From the NCBI RefSeq assembly GCF_021018805.1, contig NC_086248.1, positions 49,915,485 through 49,979,484 of the forward strand: a stretch of DNA of 64,000 bases. The letters are read 5' to 3'. Below the pieces are notes generated by a model. It did no database searches. It saw only the letters and a list, made by a program, of their open reading frames with translations, and had not been told where the DNA came from. This stretch comes from Prinia subflava. Lineage: Eukaryota; Chordata; Aves; Passeriformes; Cisticolidae. The position numbers and the translations under genes were made by a program. This document shows positions 28,756 through 42,130 of this stretch, piece by piece (within the stretch, counting starts at the first letter, position 1; every line of letters begins with the position of its first letter).

Positions 28756-31019
28756 ACCAAGTTAAAAATGATAAATCTATAAAAATGGAAGAGCATAAAG
28801 ATAATTTCAGAGCTCTACAGGAACTAAAACATGACACCACCAAAATGCTGATATGTTGCTTAAAAGTGGCAGCAGATGGATGGTAGGTGGGAACCAGGAC
28901 CTAACTCTGAAAATGGGGCTGTAGAAAACTACAGGCAATTGAAGTCTCCTAGTCTGTACCACACAGGGAATTCTACTGCCAGTCTGTGAAGATGATTAAG
29001 GAGGAGTTAAGTGGCATTCACAGAGAAATGATCAAGCTGATACAGTATGCCTGGAGTTTCAAACAGCATTAGAAATCAAGCTTCCCAGACATAAAAGGAA
29101 AAGTCCTCTTGTTAACTAGTGTCAAGTTAAGTGAGAGGAAGCAGGAGATAAAACATGTGGTCAGTGCTCCCACTTGCTGAGCTAAGGTCCCCAAGGCACA
29201 TACACTGGAACTTAATCATGATTTGCAGAAAAGGCCAACACCTTTGTATAGGTGACAAAAACTTAATTCTCCTACCATTCAAGACTGCTAAATGACAGAT
29301 TTTCTTTTTATTCATGGAATTTAAATATTCTCTCTGAAGAGACACCTCTACAAGAGAGGGAGAGACAGAAAGAACAGCTACTGCTAAATTCTGCAGAATG
29401 TCTCAGCACTCTATGAAGTCAGCAATCATCTGTGGTCAGCCTGGCAAAGGCAATTCTAGATCAGTAGCATCTGCAGCATTATTTCAAGCCTGCTCCTCAT
29501 TAGTAAGATAACTTTACAATCACTGAGGGATGGTGGTTTACAGTGAGCAATGATTAGGTCTCCCTGAAGTCAGACAGGAAGGCAAGATCATCAAGTAAGG
29601 TTGAACAGAGGCACTGTAACTCCAACTCTAAATGCAGATATAAACCAATTAAGTATGTCATAACTTTTTCCCCACTTTATTTTTTTTAACCTCTAATTAA
29701 CAGCCAGTAAAAAGTAACAGATAAAACTCTAAGTCCAACACTTATCATTGTGAAGAACAGCTAGGGGTGTTCGAGGTTTTTTTGTGTTTTCAGGTTTTTT
29801 TTCCATTTTGGAGTTAATTTTGTTTGTTTGTTTTGGTTTGTTTTTGTTATTCCTTCACCCTGATCAGAATAAATCAGTATTCCTTCAAACAGGTTACCCT
29901 ACCACACTAAATAAAGTAAAAATCTGTTACATTTCTGCTTCATGCCATGGAGAAGAATGGCAATATGAGCATATTCTGCAGGAAGAACAGCTGCTGCATC
30001 CAAAATATTTTAACTCTGGGGGAAAAAAAAGTTATTCCATTCAGAAAACATAAAAGCTTCAAAGGAATGGAAATTACCAGTTGAATCTGAAACTCATGTG
30101 CTCTTTATTCACTTCAGAGCGTTTTAGATTTACTTTTTTTTCTGCTCATACAAACAGCAAATTAAAAGCTCCCTCTATTTCTACCTATGCAGATGTATTG
30201 TGCCTATGCAATGTATTCCCTGATTGTGGAACCAACCTTCAAGTAAAATAGTGCCGTTATTACTTAGCTTTAGCAGTGCCTTTAAGAACCAGTTATGAGT
30301 AAATCAGAAGACCTAGAGAACGTACAAACCTGACTGGACTAAGAACAGGGCCATACATTTACCATGACTTTCAGCACCAGTATCACAGCTATTCCCAGCA
30401 GTGAAAATTACAGTGCTCAGAAGCAGTGTTTGTAATCTCCATGAATTCCAAGAAAGATCTGAGTTGCTGTTAGAGGGTTCAGTGTTGTCCTCCTCCAAAA
30501 GTTAACAAATTATCTCCTTATATGACTATGTTTGAAAGTGTAAATATCTGGGCCTGCAGAACAGAGGACCTTGCTGCATGCAGTACTCCTGACCCTTGGT
30601 ATACCAGAATTTAACATCCAACTAGTAAGTACAGCAAAGGCAGTAGTAAACCAAATTTCTCCCTTACATTTTATCTTTCATTTCAAAACCAAAAAAACTA
30701 CTTAAATGAGGATTCTTCTAAGATTCTAAGACATGTCTAGTACTTAATCAAGGTTTAATTTAGACAAAATGATCAAGAAAGTTTGAAAAAAAAAGACTGT
30801 TCCAGTCCCATGGGATAAATCTATCATATTACAGTTTCCTGAAGATACTTTCATACAAACAAAAAAAAAATTCAATACTAGCAGTGCTTTTAAAGAGACA
30901 GCCTTATTTTAAATAATCATTTACAGCCAGTGACTTATGGAAAAAAATACCAAGAAAAGCATTCACATGAAATATTATTAGGGACTTAAAAACCCAAAAG
31001 AAACAAAAAAACAACTAAC

Positions 31020-31020
<1 letters not shown>

Positions 31021-31057
<37 letters not shown>
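31021..31057. repeat. Poly(A) run, 37 nt
   Basis: Thirty-seven uninterrupted A's preceded by A/C-rich sequence and followed by TCAGCATTT. Reads as poly(U) in the MAN1A1 pre-mRNA. No recognisable retrotransposon body or target duplication flanks it. Confidence 0.97.
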
Positions 31058-31060
<3 letters not shown>

Positions 31061-32518
31061 GCATTTAAACAGTTACTCATCTTAAAATCAAGTTTTCTGA
31101 TATTTCTAACTATTTTAAAAATGAAGTTGATATTTGACTGAAACTCTTTCTGGCTTGGGTTTATACAGTTACCACAGGGGAAAAAAAAGCATACAACATT
31201 TCTAGCACTTTTAGGTATTTCATATTAATTCTAGTAAGGTAGAAATTGCAGGAAGTTTAACAGAAAGTGTCTCATGGCTCTCTTTGAAAGTGATCAGCAC
31301 ATATAGTTATCAAGGGGTAAAGTATTCAATTTGTTCATTTTTAGAATGATTCACATTGGTGACTTTATCTAAATGAACTATTATGTGAGCAGGATGTTTT
31401 AGGAACTACTCGGTATGATAGCATATTCTTTAATCGTGATTAGTTAGACTTACAAATGATTATGGAACATACAATGTGTTGCAGCTTTGGATCATTACCC
31501 ATGGAAATGTAATTCAAAAGCACAAACAATAATTATTTCCATCACTCCTTCACCGAAACACAGCTTTCTTCAATTAGAATATTGGTAAGTGAGCACAGCA
31601 AATATAAGAATTTTTTTAATAGTTAATCTGATAAAGAATTAATTGAGCTTTTAACTGAAGAAGTTTAATCCTTCAAGCAGTGTGCATATAGATTGTGCCA
31701 CTTTTTTAGGAACGCCCAGTAATGTAATGGACTAACAGATTACTAAAGATATATTTTCTATGGTGGCAGCCAGCCTCTGGTGCCCTCAGGTCTTCCCACA
31801 CCTCTCAGCAGCAGCAGGGGAGAAGATACCCACATAATACAAAACCTCACCCTGCTGCATCCCATTCTTTCCTTTGGCAGAGGTTGGCTACTGCCACAGC
31901 ATCTTGGGATTTAGGAGAGAAATCGTGAAGTTTCCCCAAATCTGAGGAAGGCAGAGCATGCTGAATTGCACTCTCTAAGCCACCAGAACAACTGCTTAGG
32001 GACATCATTCTGTCTTGGACAGCAGATGTCTAACAGAGTGTGAGAACCAATGGCAAGCATGGACGATGCCCTTCCTGGCCTGTAAGAGCTTGGCATCCTC
32101 CTTAATAATACACCTCTTTTCTGTGTGTAAGAGGCCATTTTACTTTCATTACTGAGTCCATCGATTTATAATGGGCACTAGCATCCATTATCACCAATAT
32201 TACACTGCAAAGTGGAATAATTCCACTTAATTATCTGTTGTGCAAAACACTTTCTTTTGCTTCAGATGCCTCCTCATTTCATTTGTACAAGAGTTTTACT
32301 GGAACATGAGTGCTGCTTTCAACCCAGCTGAAGAGGAGGTGGTAAAAGTGCCTCTCTGAGGATGAAGGAATGGTTGAGAAGCATGAAGCAATGACTAGGT
32401 GTTATTTAAGAGAAATTATACACACTGATTGAAAGTGAGACTGCACATTAACAGACACAGGATATAAATCATCAACATACATATGAAATCACCAGCACTG
32501 ATGACAAATGGTTAAGGC

Positions 32519-32593
32519 ATTTCTTGGCAGACAAACTGCCACATGATGCAAAGGCCCATGAGCATTCATCTATCAGCTTGTCTGCCAAGAAAT
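32519..32593 (-). other. Pre-miRNA-like foldback in intron 4
   Basis: Arms at 32519-32538 and 32574-32593 are reverse complements over 20 nt with a single difference (A at 32535 against C at 32577). In RNA from the MAN1A1 strand that difference becomes a G-U pair, so 20 continuous pairs form; in plus-strand RNA it would be an A-C mismatch. A second helix can form inside the loop, between ATGATGC (near 32543) and GCATTCAT (near 32562), with one bulge. The hairpin lies about 1.4 kb downstream of exon 4. It may be an intronic microRNA-like precursor, or a small inverted-repeat element; sequence alone does not decide. Confidence 0.4.
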
Positions 32594-33920
32594 ATTCTCT
32601 GCTTCTGTCACAACTGGTTAATTAAAGTGCACCAATATGTTATGCTAGAAAAGTCCACACCTGTAGCCCAGGTAGTGAAAAGAGAAGCAACATAAGTAAA
32701 ACAATTTTTAGCAAATATGCAGAAGCCAGTTCCCAAGCATCTCTCAATTTTTTTCATTACTGTTAAGTGTCTGACTGCATTTTCCCCTCCCACCAAAATT
32801 ACAACACAATTCAAATAATAAAACCTGTATATTTTAAGACATGAATGTCTTTTCCATACCCTATACACTCAGCACAGGTCCATTTGAAATAAGCAAGTAA
32901 GTCTAGTTAAGACATAAAAGTGTCAGAGGAACATTGTCTCCTTATAACTGCTTTGTCAGATACACGACCCAACAGTACTGCTAAAACAGCTTTAGCATAA
33001 TGATAAATTTTAACAAAAAAATCATGCACAGCCATAGAATTTAAGTGATTTAAAGTGACAGGTTCAAAACGGAGCTCTATCCAGTATTTGGGAAATTTAC
33101 TTATGAAAAAAATTAACTTCCTTGGGTTTGTGGAGTTTCCACCAGTAATTGCTTTGGATTTAAGGAACGATAAATTCAATTTATGGTTAAACAGTATTAA
33201 CTTGTGTAATCCTGCAACAGAATAGTACTATAATCCAGAGACAGAAACAAGAATTTAAACTAGTAAGATTAGAGGCTTTTCAACTGCCAAACTAAAATGT
33301 GAAAATACCACAATACGCGTCACTTAAAATGGTACCTGTGACTCTTTTGGACTTCACCAAAAATATTACACAAGTAATTGCATTTAGACAAAGCTCTAAG
33401 ATGAAACTGCATCTTCATTCTCTCCAGAAACCACAACAGGTAATAAACATTAATGGGTTATTAATGCTTTAAAGACATTCACATGTATAAGTCACAGTTA
33501 CCTTTTCCTTCAGAACATATCTTTTCCATGTGAGCTGAAAACTGAGGCTCAGGTAGGCAAACAGAAAGTAAGAGTTTAAACGAGTTCAAGGATACACTTG
33601 GAACCATTTGGGAAGCAGGAAGCTGATGCACCAAATCTACCACTACCATGGAGTAGGAACTCCATAATTACACACTCTAAGCATGAAGCCCAGAAAGATG
33701 TATTGGGTGTGATTCCCACTCAGGAAAAAACCCTAAATACCAGTTAACATGTAAATGAAGTAATAGCTTTAGGACTTACACAAAGCAGCAGTAATAGAAG
33801 CAAGAAGACCCACTGGACTGGTCTCCACTGTACAAGCCATTTTCAAAGTTTTAAACAATGAATAAATGAAATTATTTAATTTGGATAAATAAAATTATTA
33901 AACTGAAGTTTAATGACTTA

Positions 33921-34085
<165 letters not shown>

Positions 34086-34086
34086 T

Positions 34087-34096
34087 TATATATACG

Positions 34097-34154
<58 letters not shown>

Positions 34155-34158
34155 TATA
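34087..34158. repeat. (TA)n(CA)n microsatellite beside exon 4
   Basis: Imperfect TA at 34087-34100, then an uninterrupted (TA)22 at 34101-34144, then (CA)5. On the MAN1A1 strand it reads (TG)n followed by (TA)n, beginning about 50 nt and ending about 120 nt upstream of the exon 4 acceptor, which is the zone where branch points usually lie. TA runs fold on themselves, and UG runs are known binding sites for splicing factors such as TDP-43 and CELF proteins. Confidence 0.95.
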
Positions 34159-36877
34159 GGTTTTAAGCACAACACCTGTAAATAGCAAAACAGATGATGT
34201 AGGGAAGGCTAACACGAGCATTTAAAGTATTTCTTTCTCTTCCTCACTTTGACAAAATATCCTCTCAGTTATCCTCATCCTGCTCAACTTTTCATCTATT
34301 CTGCTGGGCTATAAGGCTTTCTCTAAGTCCACATATCTAAGCACTTATCATTCCTTACAGAGGATTCAGCATTTGCCCAAAAAGTGCTCTTGGATCACAT
34401 GTCCCACACTATGTCCCCTTACACCACCTCAGACAGATCAGTATTGATCAAAATGTCCTATCAAATGTTTTCCTACTTCAATCTAAATGCAGCTTACTGC
34501 AAAAAAGAAGGTAACATTAGAATGAGTTAATTACATGCTCATGAAAAAATGTAATCATTATGTGTATTCACAAGGAAGGAGATGATCCTTCCCTCTTACA
34601 GTGACAGCCCTTCCCAAGCTGGCGTGGATAAATCTTTTACCAATGATAAGGACTAGGTCCAGCTGGTATCTATCTCAAAACTCAATGCATATTCTTCCCT
34701 GCCTTTTGAAATTCAAGCATAAATGATGAATCTGAGTCTCACATGCTTTTGTTCTTTATGAAGGCAATTCTAATTTTACCCCAACACAACATTCACAAAG
34801 TGATTTAAAAATCACTTGAGGCATTCAGTTAAAAAGTTGATCTAGTGAAGTTCCTTCATTTTTGCTTTTTATGGGATATTACTTTTTATACTTCTGTATT
34901 TCTGCAGAAAAATGTGCCCAACAGTATCTCAAAATTTTGGTCACATAAAAAGGCATTTGACTTTCACGGGTTCAGGGTTGCTCTTGCTTCTACTGAGTCA
35001 CTTTTCCCTTTTCTATTTGCCAATGTACACTATAGCTATATTTAATATAAATCAAAGCATGGTGGAGCTGATGGATTTTCTACTAAAAGGCTTGCAGGCC
35101 TTTTTCATTCAGCTAGGTTTTATGCTTTTCCAGTTTAAACACTCAGATGTCAGTTTACGTAGGAGGGAAGAAGTTGCTCCCTGTTTTCTACGGATTTTGA
35201 ATTGTAGTCAACTGCCTTTACAGAACAAACAAACAAACCAGCACTAGGCTACCTAAATATTACTTAGTGCTTTCCAGTTTCCAAGGTGCTCTGATTAAGA
35301 AAAGGTATCTAGACACTGCAGAGTTAGTGAGCTTTTGTAAACACACTCTCAGATTTGCTACAAAGCTAGTTGGTTTATATTCAGGAATTCAACTTTTCTC
35401 TTCTAAAATCTATTCTGCACTTCCCCCTCTAAAAAGAAGATATAATTTCCTTCGGAATTACTTTGATTAATATATAATTAATATAGTGTGTATATATATA
35501 TGTGTGTGCCAGCATATTTTTTTAATACACGTGAGCACAATTCAAAGGGACAGAGTAAGTAAAGTAAAGTAAAGCCATCACACACATCTGCCTCTTGAAA
35601 ACTCAGACTGGCATCATAGGTTAGGACTGCAAAATTATATTGCTGTCTTGCAGTGTTCAGAACATAACACTCTTTCAGGTTTATTTTCAGTATTCTAGAA
35701 ATCTGTCACTGCTCTCCCCCACTGGTCCTCTCTTATCCTTTCTAAGAGACAACAAAATTTAATGTTTGCAGCTCAATTTCTGTTTCTAAAATGTCTTTTT
35801 TTTTCAAAACCTGTTATTTCTCTTTCCAAGCGTCCAGTCATTCTATCACTGAATGCAACAATAAGGCAAATGGAAACAGGTATTCACCTCAATTTTAACA
35901 TTCCTGTGCATGAATTTTTATTATGCCATGATCCATGTTAAACCTGAGGAGGGGTGATGTAAAAACATTTAAATCCCCTAGAAATCTGAACTAACTAGAT
36001 GATGCATCTGTTCACCTGCTAAGCAGGCTACTTGTGTAGGAACTATAGTACATGTACACTAAATACAGAAATTTGAAATACCTTCAAATCCAACATATAA
36101 GACAGCTAGTAGAGAACTGATTTGACTAAAGAAAGGCTGATCTGACCTGATCTGATTGAAGAAAGAATGATTAAATGAGTGAAAGGGGCGGCTTGTCTTC
36201 CCTGGAGATTGACTAGCTGAAACTCCTACGAATAGTATCAGAATATGAATATATGAACCTTTTTCAGAAGTTCAGGTTCTTTCCATTTCAATCCTAGCCT
36301 TAGCACATATCAAGTACCTTTCTTTGATGTGGGAAGGTTGAAGCTGTAAAGAGGTAGGTGTCAGATGAGGAAATGAGTTAATCAGATATCCCAGACACTT
36401 GTGTTTCCTTGGAGAACTGAATTAAATTACTTTTTGATTTTCAATTGCTTGAAATAAATGGAGTGGTGTATGACCCGAATATTTTGTCTCCAGAACTTTA
36501 CATTTTGCCTTTCTGGATTTAAATATGACCACTTAACTCACAAAACCATTGCTATCTTTCAAGTAGTGCAAAGGCCCTTTAAGGAAGGCTCAGTATGTGT
36601 GCACTGACATCTGCTTCTGGAAATCAGCTACAGACAAGAAGACTACTTGGAAGTAATGTGAATAAAGGTTTGACTGTTGAGCCACAAAGATTACTTGCAC
36701 TGTAATACTGGTTGAAGGGGTGATCTTTCAGGACATTTCTTGAATGCAACCGTTGTTCTAATGTTATCAGATCCCCATTAGATCACTTGAACCTCTGAAC
36801 CTTCATTTGAAATACTTGCCTCTTACCAAAATCTTTATGCAAGCCACTGAAGCAGACAAACACTAAACCAGTACCAT

Positions 36878-36913
36878 TTTCAAATCTACCATTCATTAAT
36901 GGTAGATTTGAAA
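36878..36913. repeat. Perfect 16-bp hairpin, 4-nt loop
   Basis: TTTCAAATCTACCATT at 36878-36893 is followed by CATT and then by its exact reverse complement at 36898-36913. A perfect palindromic hairpin with so short a loop is uncommon by chance and could have arisen by a templated (fold-back) replication error. Confidence 0.93.
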
Positions 36914-38884
36914 GCTGTATGCCTGATACATAGTTACTCTTAAACTCACTGTACCAGGTTAGTATTATTCTCAGCACACAAATAACAGTAATTGGCAAAA
37001 CAATTAAAGTTTTATAATTTGATGTGAAGAAAACATCTCCACATGGAAAGTTTATGCGAAGAAGTAGTCTGTTAAGAAAAATGAACTTGTCCTAAAAATA
37101 GATTTCTGCTACACCAACTTTACCCTTCTTCCTGGTTTGATTTTTAAGATTTTTGTATGATACGACACACTGAAGCTGCCACACCCTAATCATTACCTTG
37201 TTTTCATATATTTAATCGTGCACATAGAGTTTGCACAAATAAGTCTGTAGATTTCTACTCAGCAGTCAAATTCTAAGTAAGCAATATTATTTATTTTGCG
37301 CTCAGATCAAGCTGTGAGCACTTTATGAGCCATTTAACAGTACCAAAATATATCAGAAAAATGTTCATCTGAACTTCACAAAATTTCTACTTCACCATCT
37401 GTAGAGGTGAGAATTATTTTTTAGTTTAAATTTAGCCTTCTCCTTCAAACAATTACTGTATCACTTGCATAGCAAATCTGAGAAGTGGCTGAATTAATGC
37501 CACTATTTCTAATGGAAATTCTGTAAGGTGAAGTGACTGGACATGTATATTTTAAGATGTCTACAATGTTCCCTTTTAAAGGTATCAAGTGTAAAACACA
37601 GCTCTGAACAACTGCTAGTTGTTCAAAAATATAATTTCCAATTTCATGGTCTTTACATTAGTTCCCCAAATAGACTGTGCTGCATATGAGAATATCTGAA
37701 ACATCTTTGTTACACATCTATGCTAACATCTAAACATCAAGTTTCATCTGATATTTGCAGGCCTCCCTTTTAGAAATGATTATGGAAGTCTGTAGATACT
37801 TGGGAAAGAGTTATGTGTATTGGGAAGAACATGTTTTTGTTTTAATTACAGGGTTTTTATGTTAATTGCTGAATGTGAGTAATTGGGTCTTTCATCTTCT
37901 ATTTATTCAGTAATTTATCATTCACTATTTGAACCATAAATGGAATAGTCCAAGTACCACAGAAGATTCAGAGAAATTTTGACATCTGATCACTGTACTT
38001 GAGAAAAAATAGAAAACAAAAAGCAACGTATGAATCCAATATGTGGTGCAAGAGCAAAGCTGTGACAAGTTTCAGGAATTTCATCTGTTTCCTTGGTTAG
38101 TTTCTAAAGATGAAATTATTTTGACAAAGACATACAACATCCTTTATATTGTTGGCTAGACACATAACACCAAAACAATGTTAAAATTGCTTTTTAAGTA
38201 GAAGAAAACCCGTAACTCAGAAACACTCAAGATGCTGGAGAAAATTATAGATATAGGTAGAAAATCTATTATACTAATTCCTTTTAAAGAAAGGGAGAGT
38301 GACAATGCCTTAGCAAGGCCCATCTTCAAAAAGCAACAAATACAACCAAATGGGGAGGGGGCCGGCAGAATAAAGTGACAAGACTTTTATTAGTTAGCCT
38401 GTGTTCCTCTGCATTTCTATTTTATTTGCAAATCTATGACAGGACCAATTTGATCTCAGATGCATCTCACCACTCAGCTTCCCTCACTTTTGCATAAACC
38501 AGAGGATTAAGAATACAATTGGTAAACTGCTGTGGCTTCAAACAGCTGTTATCTGAAAACATTGCTCAGACAATAAACTACTGACAACTAGGCTCTCCTG
38601 AAGGCCTTTGCCTATTCAACTCTTCCAGATTTCCAAAAATCAGTACCAGTATCCTTCTGGATCATTTGCTTAATAATGGATCTCATTCCTGATAATCTTC
38701 CTCTCCACAATTCATAGACCAAGGCCAAAACAATTTCCATCTGTATTTTCTCATGGGAAGTCACCCTCCCTTATAAACACAACACTTGAAACACAACGCC
38801 AGTGTTAGGTTCTACCTGGCACTCACTGGCAGCACTGGTTACATGTTCTGCCATTTAAATTTCAGTGGAAAAAATACTGTGTGC

Positions 38885-38967
38885 TCTTTACACAGACGAA
38901 TGCATTCCCAATAATCAAGTCATCATTTATCTTTACACGGATTATGCACTCCCAATAATCAAGTCAC
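38885..38967. repeat. Imperfect tandem duplication, 44-45 nt unit
   Basis: TCTTTACAC occurs at 38885 and 38930, and CCCAATAATCAAGTCA at 38907 and 38951. Between them the copies differ by a few substitutions and one indel. The second copy is interrupted by the LTR that begins at 38968, so the duplication was probably the target of the insertion rather than produced by it. Confidence 0.85.
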
Positions 38968-40318
38968 TGTCATGGGTTGGCACTGGCCAGATGTTAATGC
39001 ACCCATGAATATATGTTTTTTCTCTAACAACTCCTGTGGGATGTGATCAGGAACAGAGCAGAGCAGGCTTAAATCTTGAAAACAAAAAAAACCCACCAAA
39101 ACTTTATTAATTACATAAGAACAGGGACAGAAATACTCTTAAACACAGAGACAGAAATAAAAACTTCTTAGAACATTTCTTCTCCCAGTTTCTACCTCCC
39201 CACCCATCACTTTTCACAGACCAACCTTTGGGTTTTAGATCAAACAATCACCACTCAAAAAAAAACTAATCTTCAATTCAGCAAGGGAGAGAGGAGTCTC
39301 TCTCGCACCACAGACTGTTCTCTAGAACACACAGGTCTACTCCTTATGTGTTCCCATGTCACCCGTGGCACCGCCCAGAGAAGTCTGCCAGGGTGACACT
39401 CTCTTTTTCCTATGTCCAGTGCTCTCACTGCTGTCTATAGGCTGAAGCTGCATACAGGGCTTTTTAAGGATGCTGCATGCCGAGCTCTCCCCTTTTTACC
39501 CAGGGGCCGGGGTTCCAGGAGCAGGTCTGCCCTGAGGGCAGAGGGCACCACCTCACCCTCCCCCTCTCTTCTCTGCTCGCTCCAACTCTTCAAGTGCCAG
39601 TCACTGTAGCAAAAGCAAGGGCAGCTGCATCCACCCCAAAATGCAGTTTATGTTTAAAAGAGACTTAAGTTCAGTCCATGGCTGACATTATGCAAGAGAA
39701 GTCCAGCTCAGAAGGCTACTCCTCTCATTCTTCCATCGGGTTCCTTCCAATCATGCTTTATCATCTCAGTCTCAGGCCGCTTCCCTCTCTCCGAAACCAT
39801 CAGTCATGAGAATCAATGTCTAAGAAAAGTTTCTTTCTACCAAGCAAGGGTTAACAGTTTTTTCTCGGCAGGGTGCAGGCTCAGGCACTCCCAGGCTCGG
39901 CAACCCCCAAGTGGCTGGGCACCTTCTCCCGGAGTTTGGGGGTAGAGGGGGGTGAGCACACACAGAAGACACTTCCACAGTTTTCCACCCCTCCATCCTG
40001 GACGGGGCAGCTCAGTTCCAGTCCTGTCCACTCTCTTCTCCCCCCGGGGCTCTGGCTTACCTGAGCCGACCACGTGTTTCCCCTCCCCCACCCAGCCTCG
40101 TGGCCGGGCAGGGGAAGGAGACCTGAGACGTCTCTCTGCTGAAACCAGGATCTGAAAAAGAGGCCGAGCCCCTCAGACTCCTGCTTTTAACTCTTTGTGT
40201 CCTCAGAGGCGTGTCCAAACCTCCGAGTGACCAATCCAGGTGCCAGCAGAAAAGCTGATCACTGATTGGACTGCCTACATCCCCCTGGAAAAAATTCACC
40301 TCCCCCGCAACCACGACA
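38968..40318 (-). mobile_element. Solo ERV LTR with 5-bp target duplication
   Basis: A 1351-nt block of distinct, GC-richer sequence with near-inverted termini, TGTCATGGGTTGG at the low end and CCACGACA at the high end. It is flanked on both sides by GTCAC (38963-38967 and 40319-40323), a 5-bp target-site duplication. Sense is the minus strand: read that way it starts TGTCGTGG, has CCAAT-type boxes, a TTAAAAG TATA-like site near 40184-40190 and an AATAAA at 39103-39108, the U3-R-U5 order of an LTR, and ends CCATGACA. There is no internal gag-pol-env sequence, so it is a solo LTR left by recombination. It lies in the transcriptional direction of MAN1A1. Precise family not assigned; the ends resemble avian, particularly passerine, ERV LTRs. 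Confidence 0.87.
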
Positions 40319-42130
40319 GTCACCTTAATTTATGTTTGATAAAGAGCTGACTCTCTTAGTTTTTATAAAGATAACAAAAAATAATGCCACAAATCCTAAC
40401 ATATAATTTGTTTCAGTCTTCTCTATTGCAAAGATTCCTTCCAAAACTTTCATTCCTTTGGTTCTCCTGTTCTTGTATCACCAAGAGTGTATAACTTCAG
40501 TTATCTCACCTGCATTTCCATCTACTGCTCCTGTGTACAAGGAATACAGCAACTCCCCCCACGCACACACGCCGTGGCAAGCAGCCCATACCCTGCAGTT
40601 TAACAAGCTGTGCAAGAGAACACCAGGGACCCTACACTGAACAGTGCTGAATAATGTATATAATTGCAGACTAAAAAGTGGATACAAAGGGCCCACATTT
40701 CCTGTGAAATGAGATGAACTTGTAATTATTATTGCTATTAAATAATAACATTCCTCTGTTGAAGCACAAAGGTTGGGAACAGCAACAAATCCTACCATTT
40801 TCAAGCAGCCCAGGAAGTATGATAGAGTCATGGATAGTCCTACAACAGCTCACTTTCAACTAGTGTAATTAAACAAGATTTTAATTACTTGCAATTGTGG
40901 GGGAAAAAAGTTTCATTCATATTCCACACATGAAAGTCACTGGCAGCTTGCAAAAATATTCAGTTCCTGAAGGCATGGAAAACAATCTTAGCAACCTTTT
41001 TATCACAAGTGTCAAAGCCTGGTTGTTGCATAACATGTTATTTAACCTTGCTGAAGTCCCTGCATGGCAAACTGCAAGATCTTCAACAGGCAGAAAAATA
41101 AAGTGCTACTGGAGGCATTAATGAACTCTATCAGCGAAAGAACTGCGTCTAGTAATGAATTTGCGGGATCTCCTTTTAACCCATCAAAATAGGTCCTTAT
41201 ACATAATCAAAACAAAATCAAGTCACTTTGAAGTCTGGCATTTAGAATGTACTAATAAATTATGTGGCAAACTAGTAATCAAATAGTCCCACAAACTAAA
41301 GAACCATTTTCAACTGCTGGATTTCTTAAGATTTCTCTCTGACCCATTATACATTTACTCACACCTCCCACACAACTTTTTCTTTTTTTTTTTTTTAATG
41401 GGAGAGCTGTTCCAAATTGTTGTATTAGGAAACTTTCTGCTTTTCTCACTTGAAGAGGAAAAATACAAAGAATAAAGAGCCAAAAAACTATAATGTTCCA
41501 AGTCAGAACATTAGTTTGTAGATTTTTAAATACATATGTGAATCATAATACCTACGGTTTGAGAATAGTAGGATTTAGATTTGTAAACGCTGAAGTTTGA
41601 AATAAGCAAACTGAAGTCTGGAAGTCTGTCCTGTGGCTGACTGCCACACCTCAGGTACAGCTGAGTCAATGATAAACACTGGAAGCCTTATTTATTACAG
41701 ATGCAAATATTTGCTATGCTGGGACCTTGGAAAGGGGGTATGATAGTGTATATATGACAGTAGAGAAAAAAACGCCATAACTTCAAGTTTCTCTACTTTT
41801 ACCAACTCTTTTCCAGTTCCCAAATAATAGACATATCACTCACAAAACTTCTAGGTTGCCTGAAGCTGCTGACAAAACCTCCTTAAAAGATACTCAGATT
41901 TGCTGAGCTAAGCACAAAGATGAAAATCAGAAGTGGTAGGTTAGCCTTCAAGCTTCAAAAGTGGCATATAAAATCAGATACAGTGACTGATTGACCTCTA
42001 AACAACTTTGATTAAGACCATTAGTAGCTTAAGAGCATGTTTAGGAGCATGGGTACCCTCACCTTCTTACTCATTCCCTTCTCTATATGCAGTTCTTCAA
42101 TTCATTAGTACCTCTCTTTGAGAGCAAATA

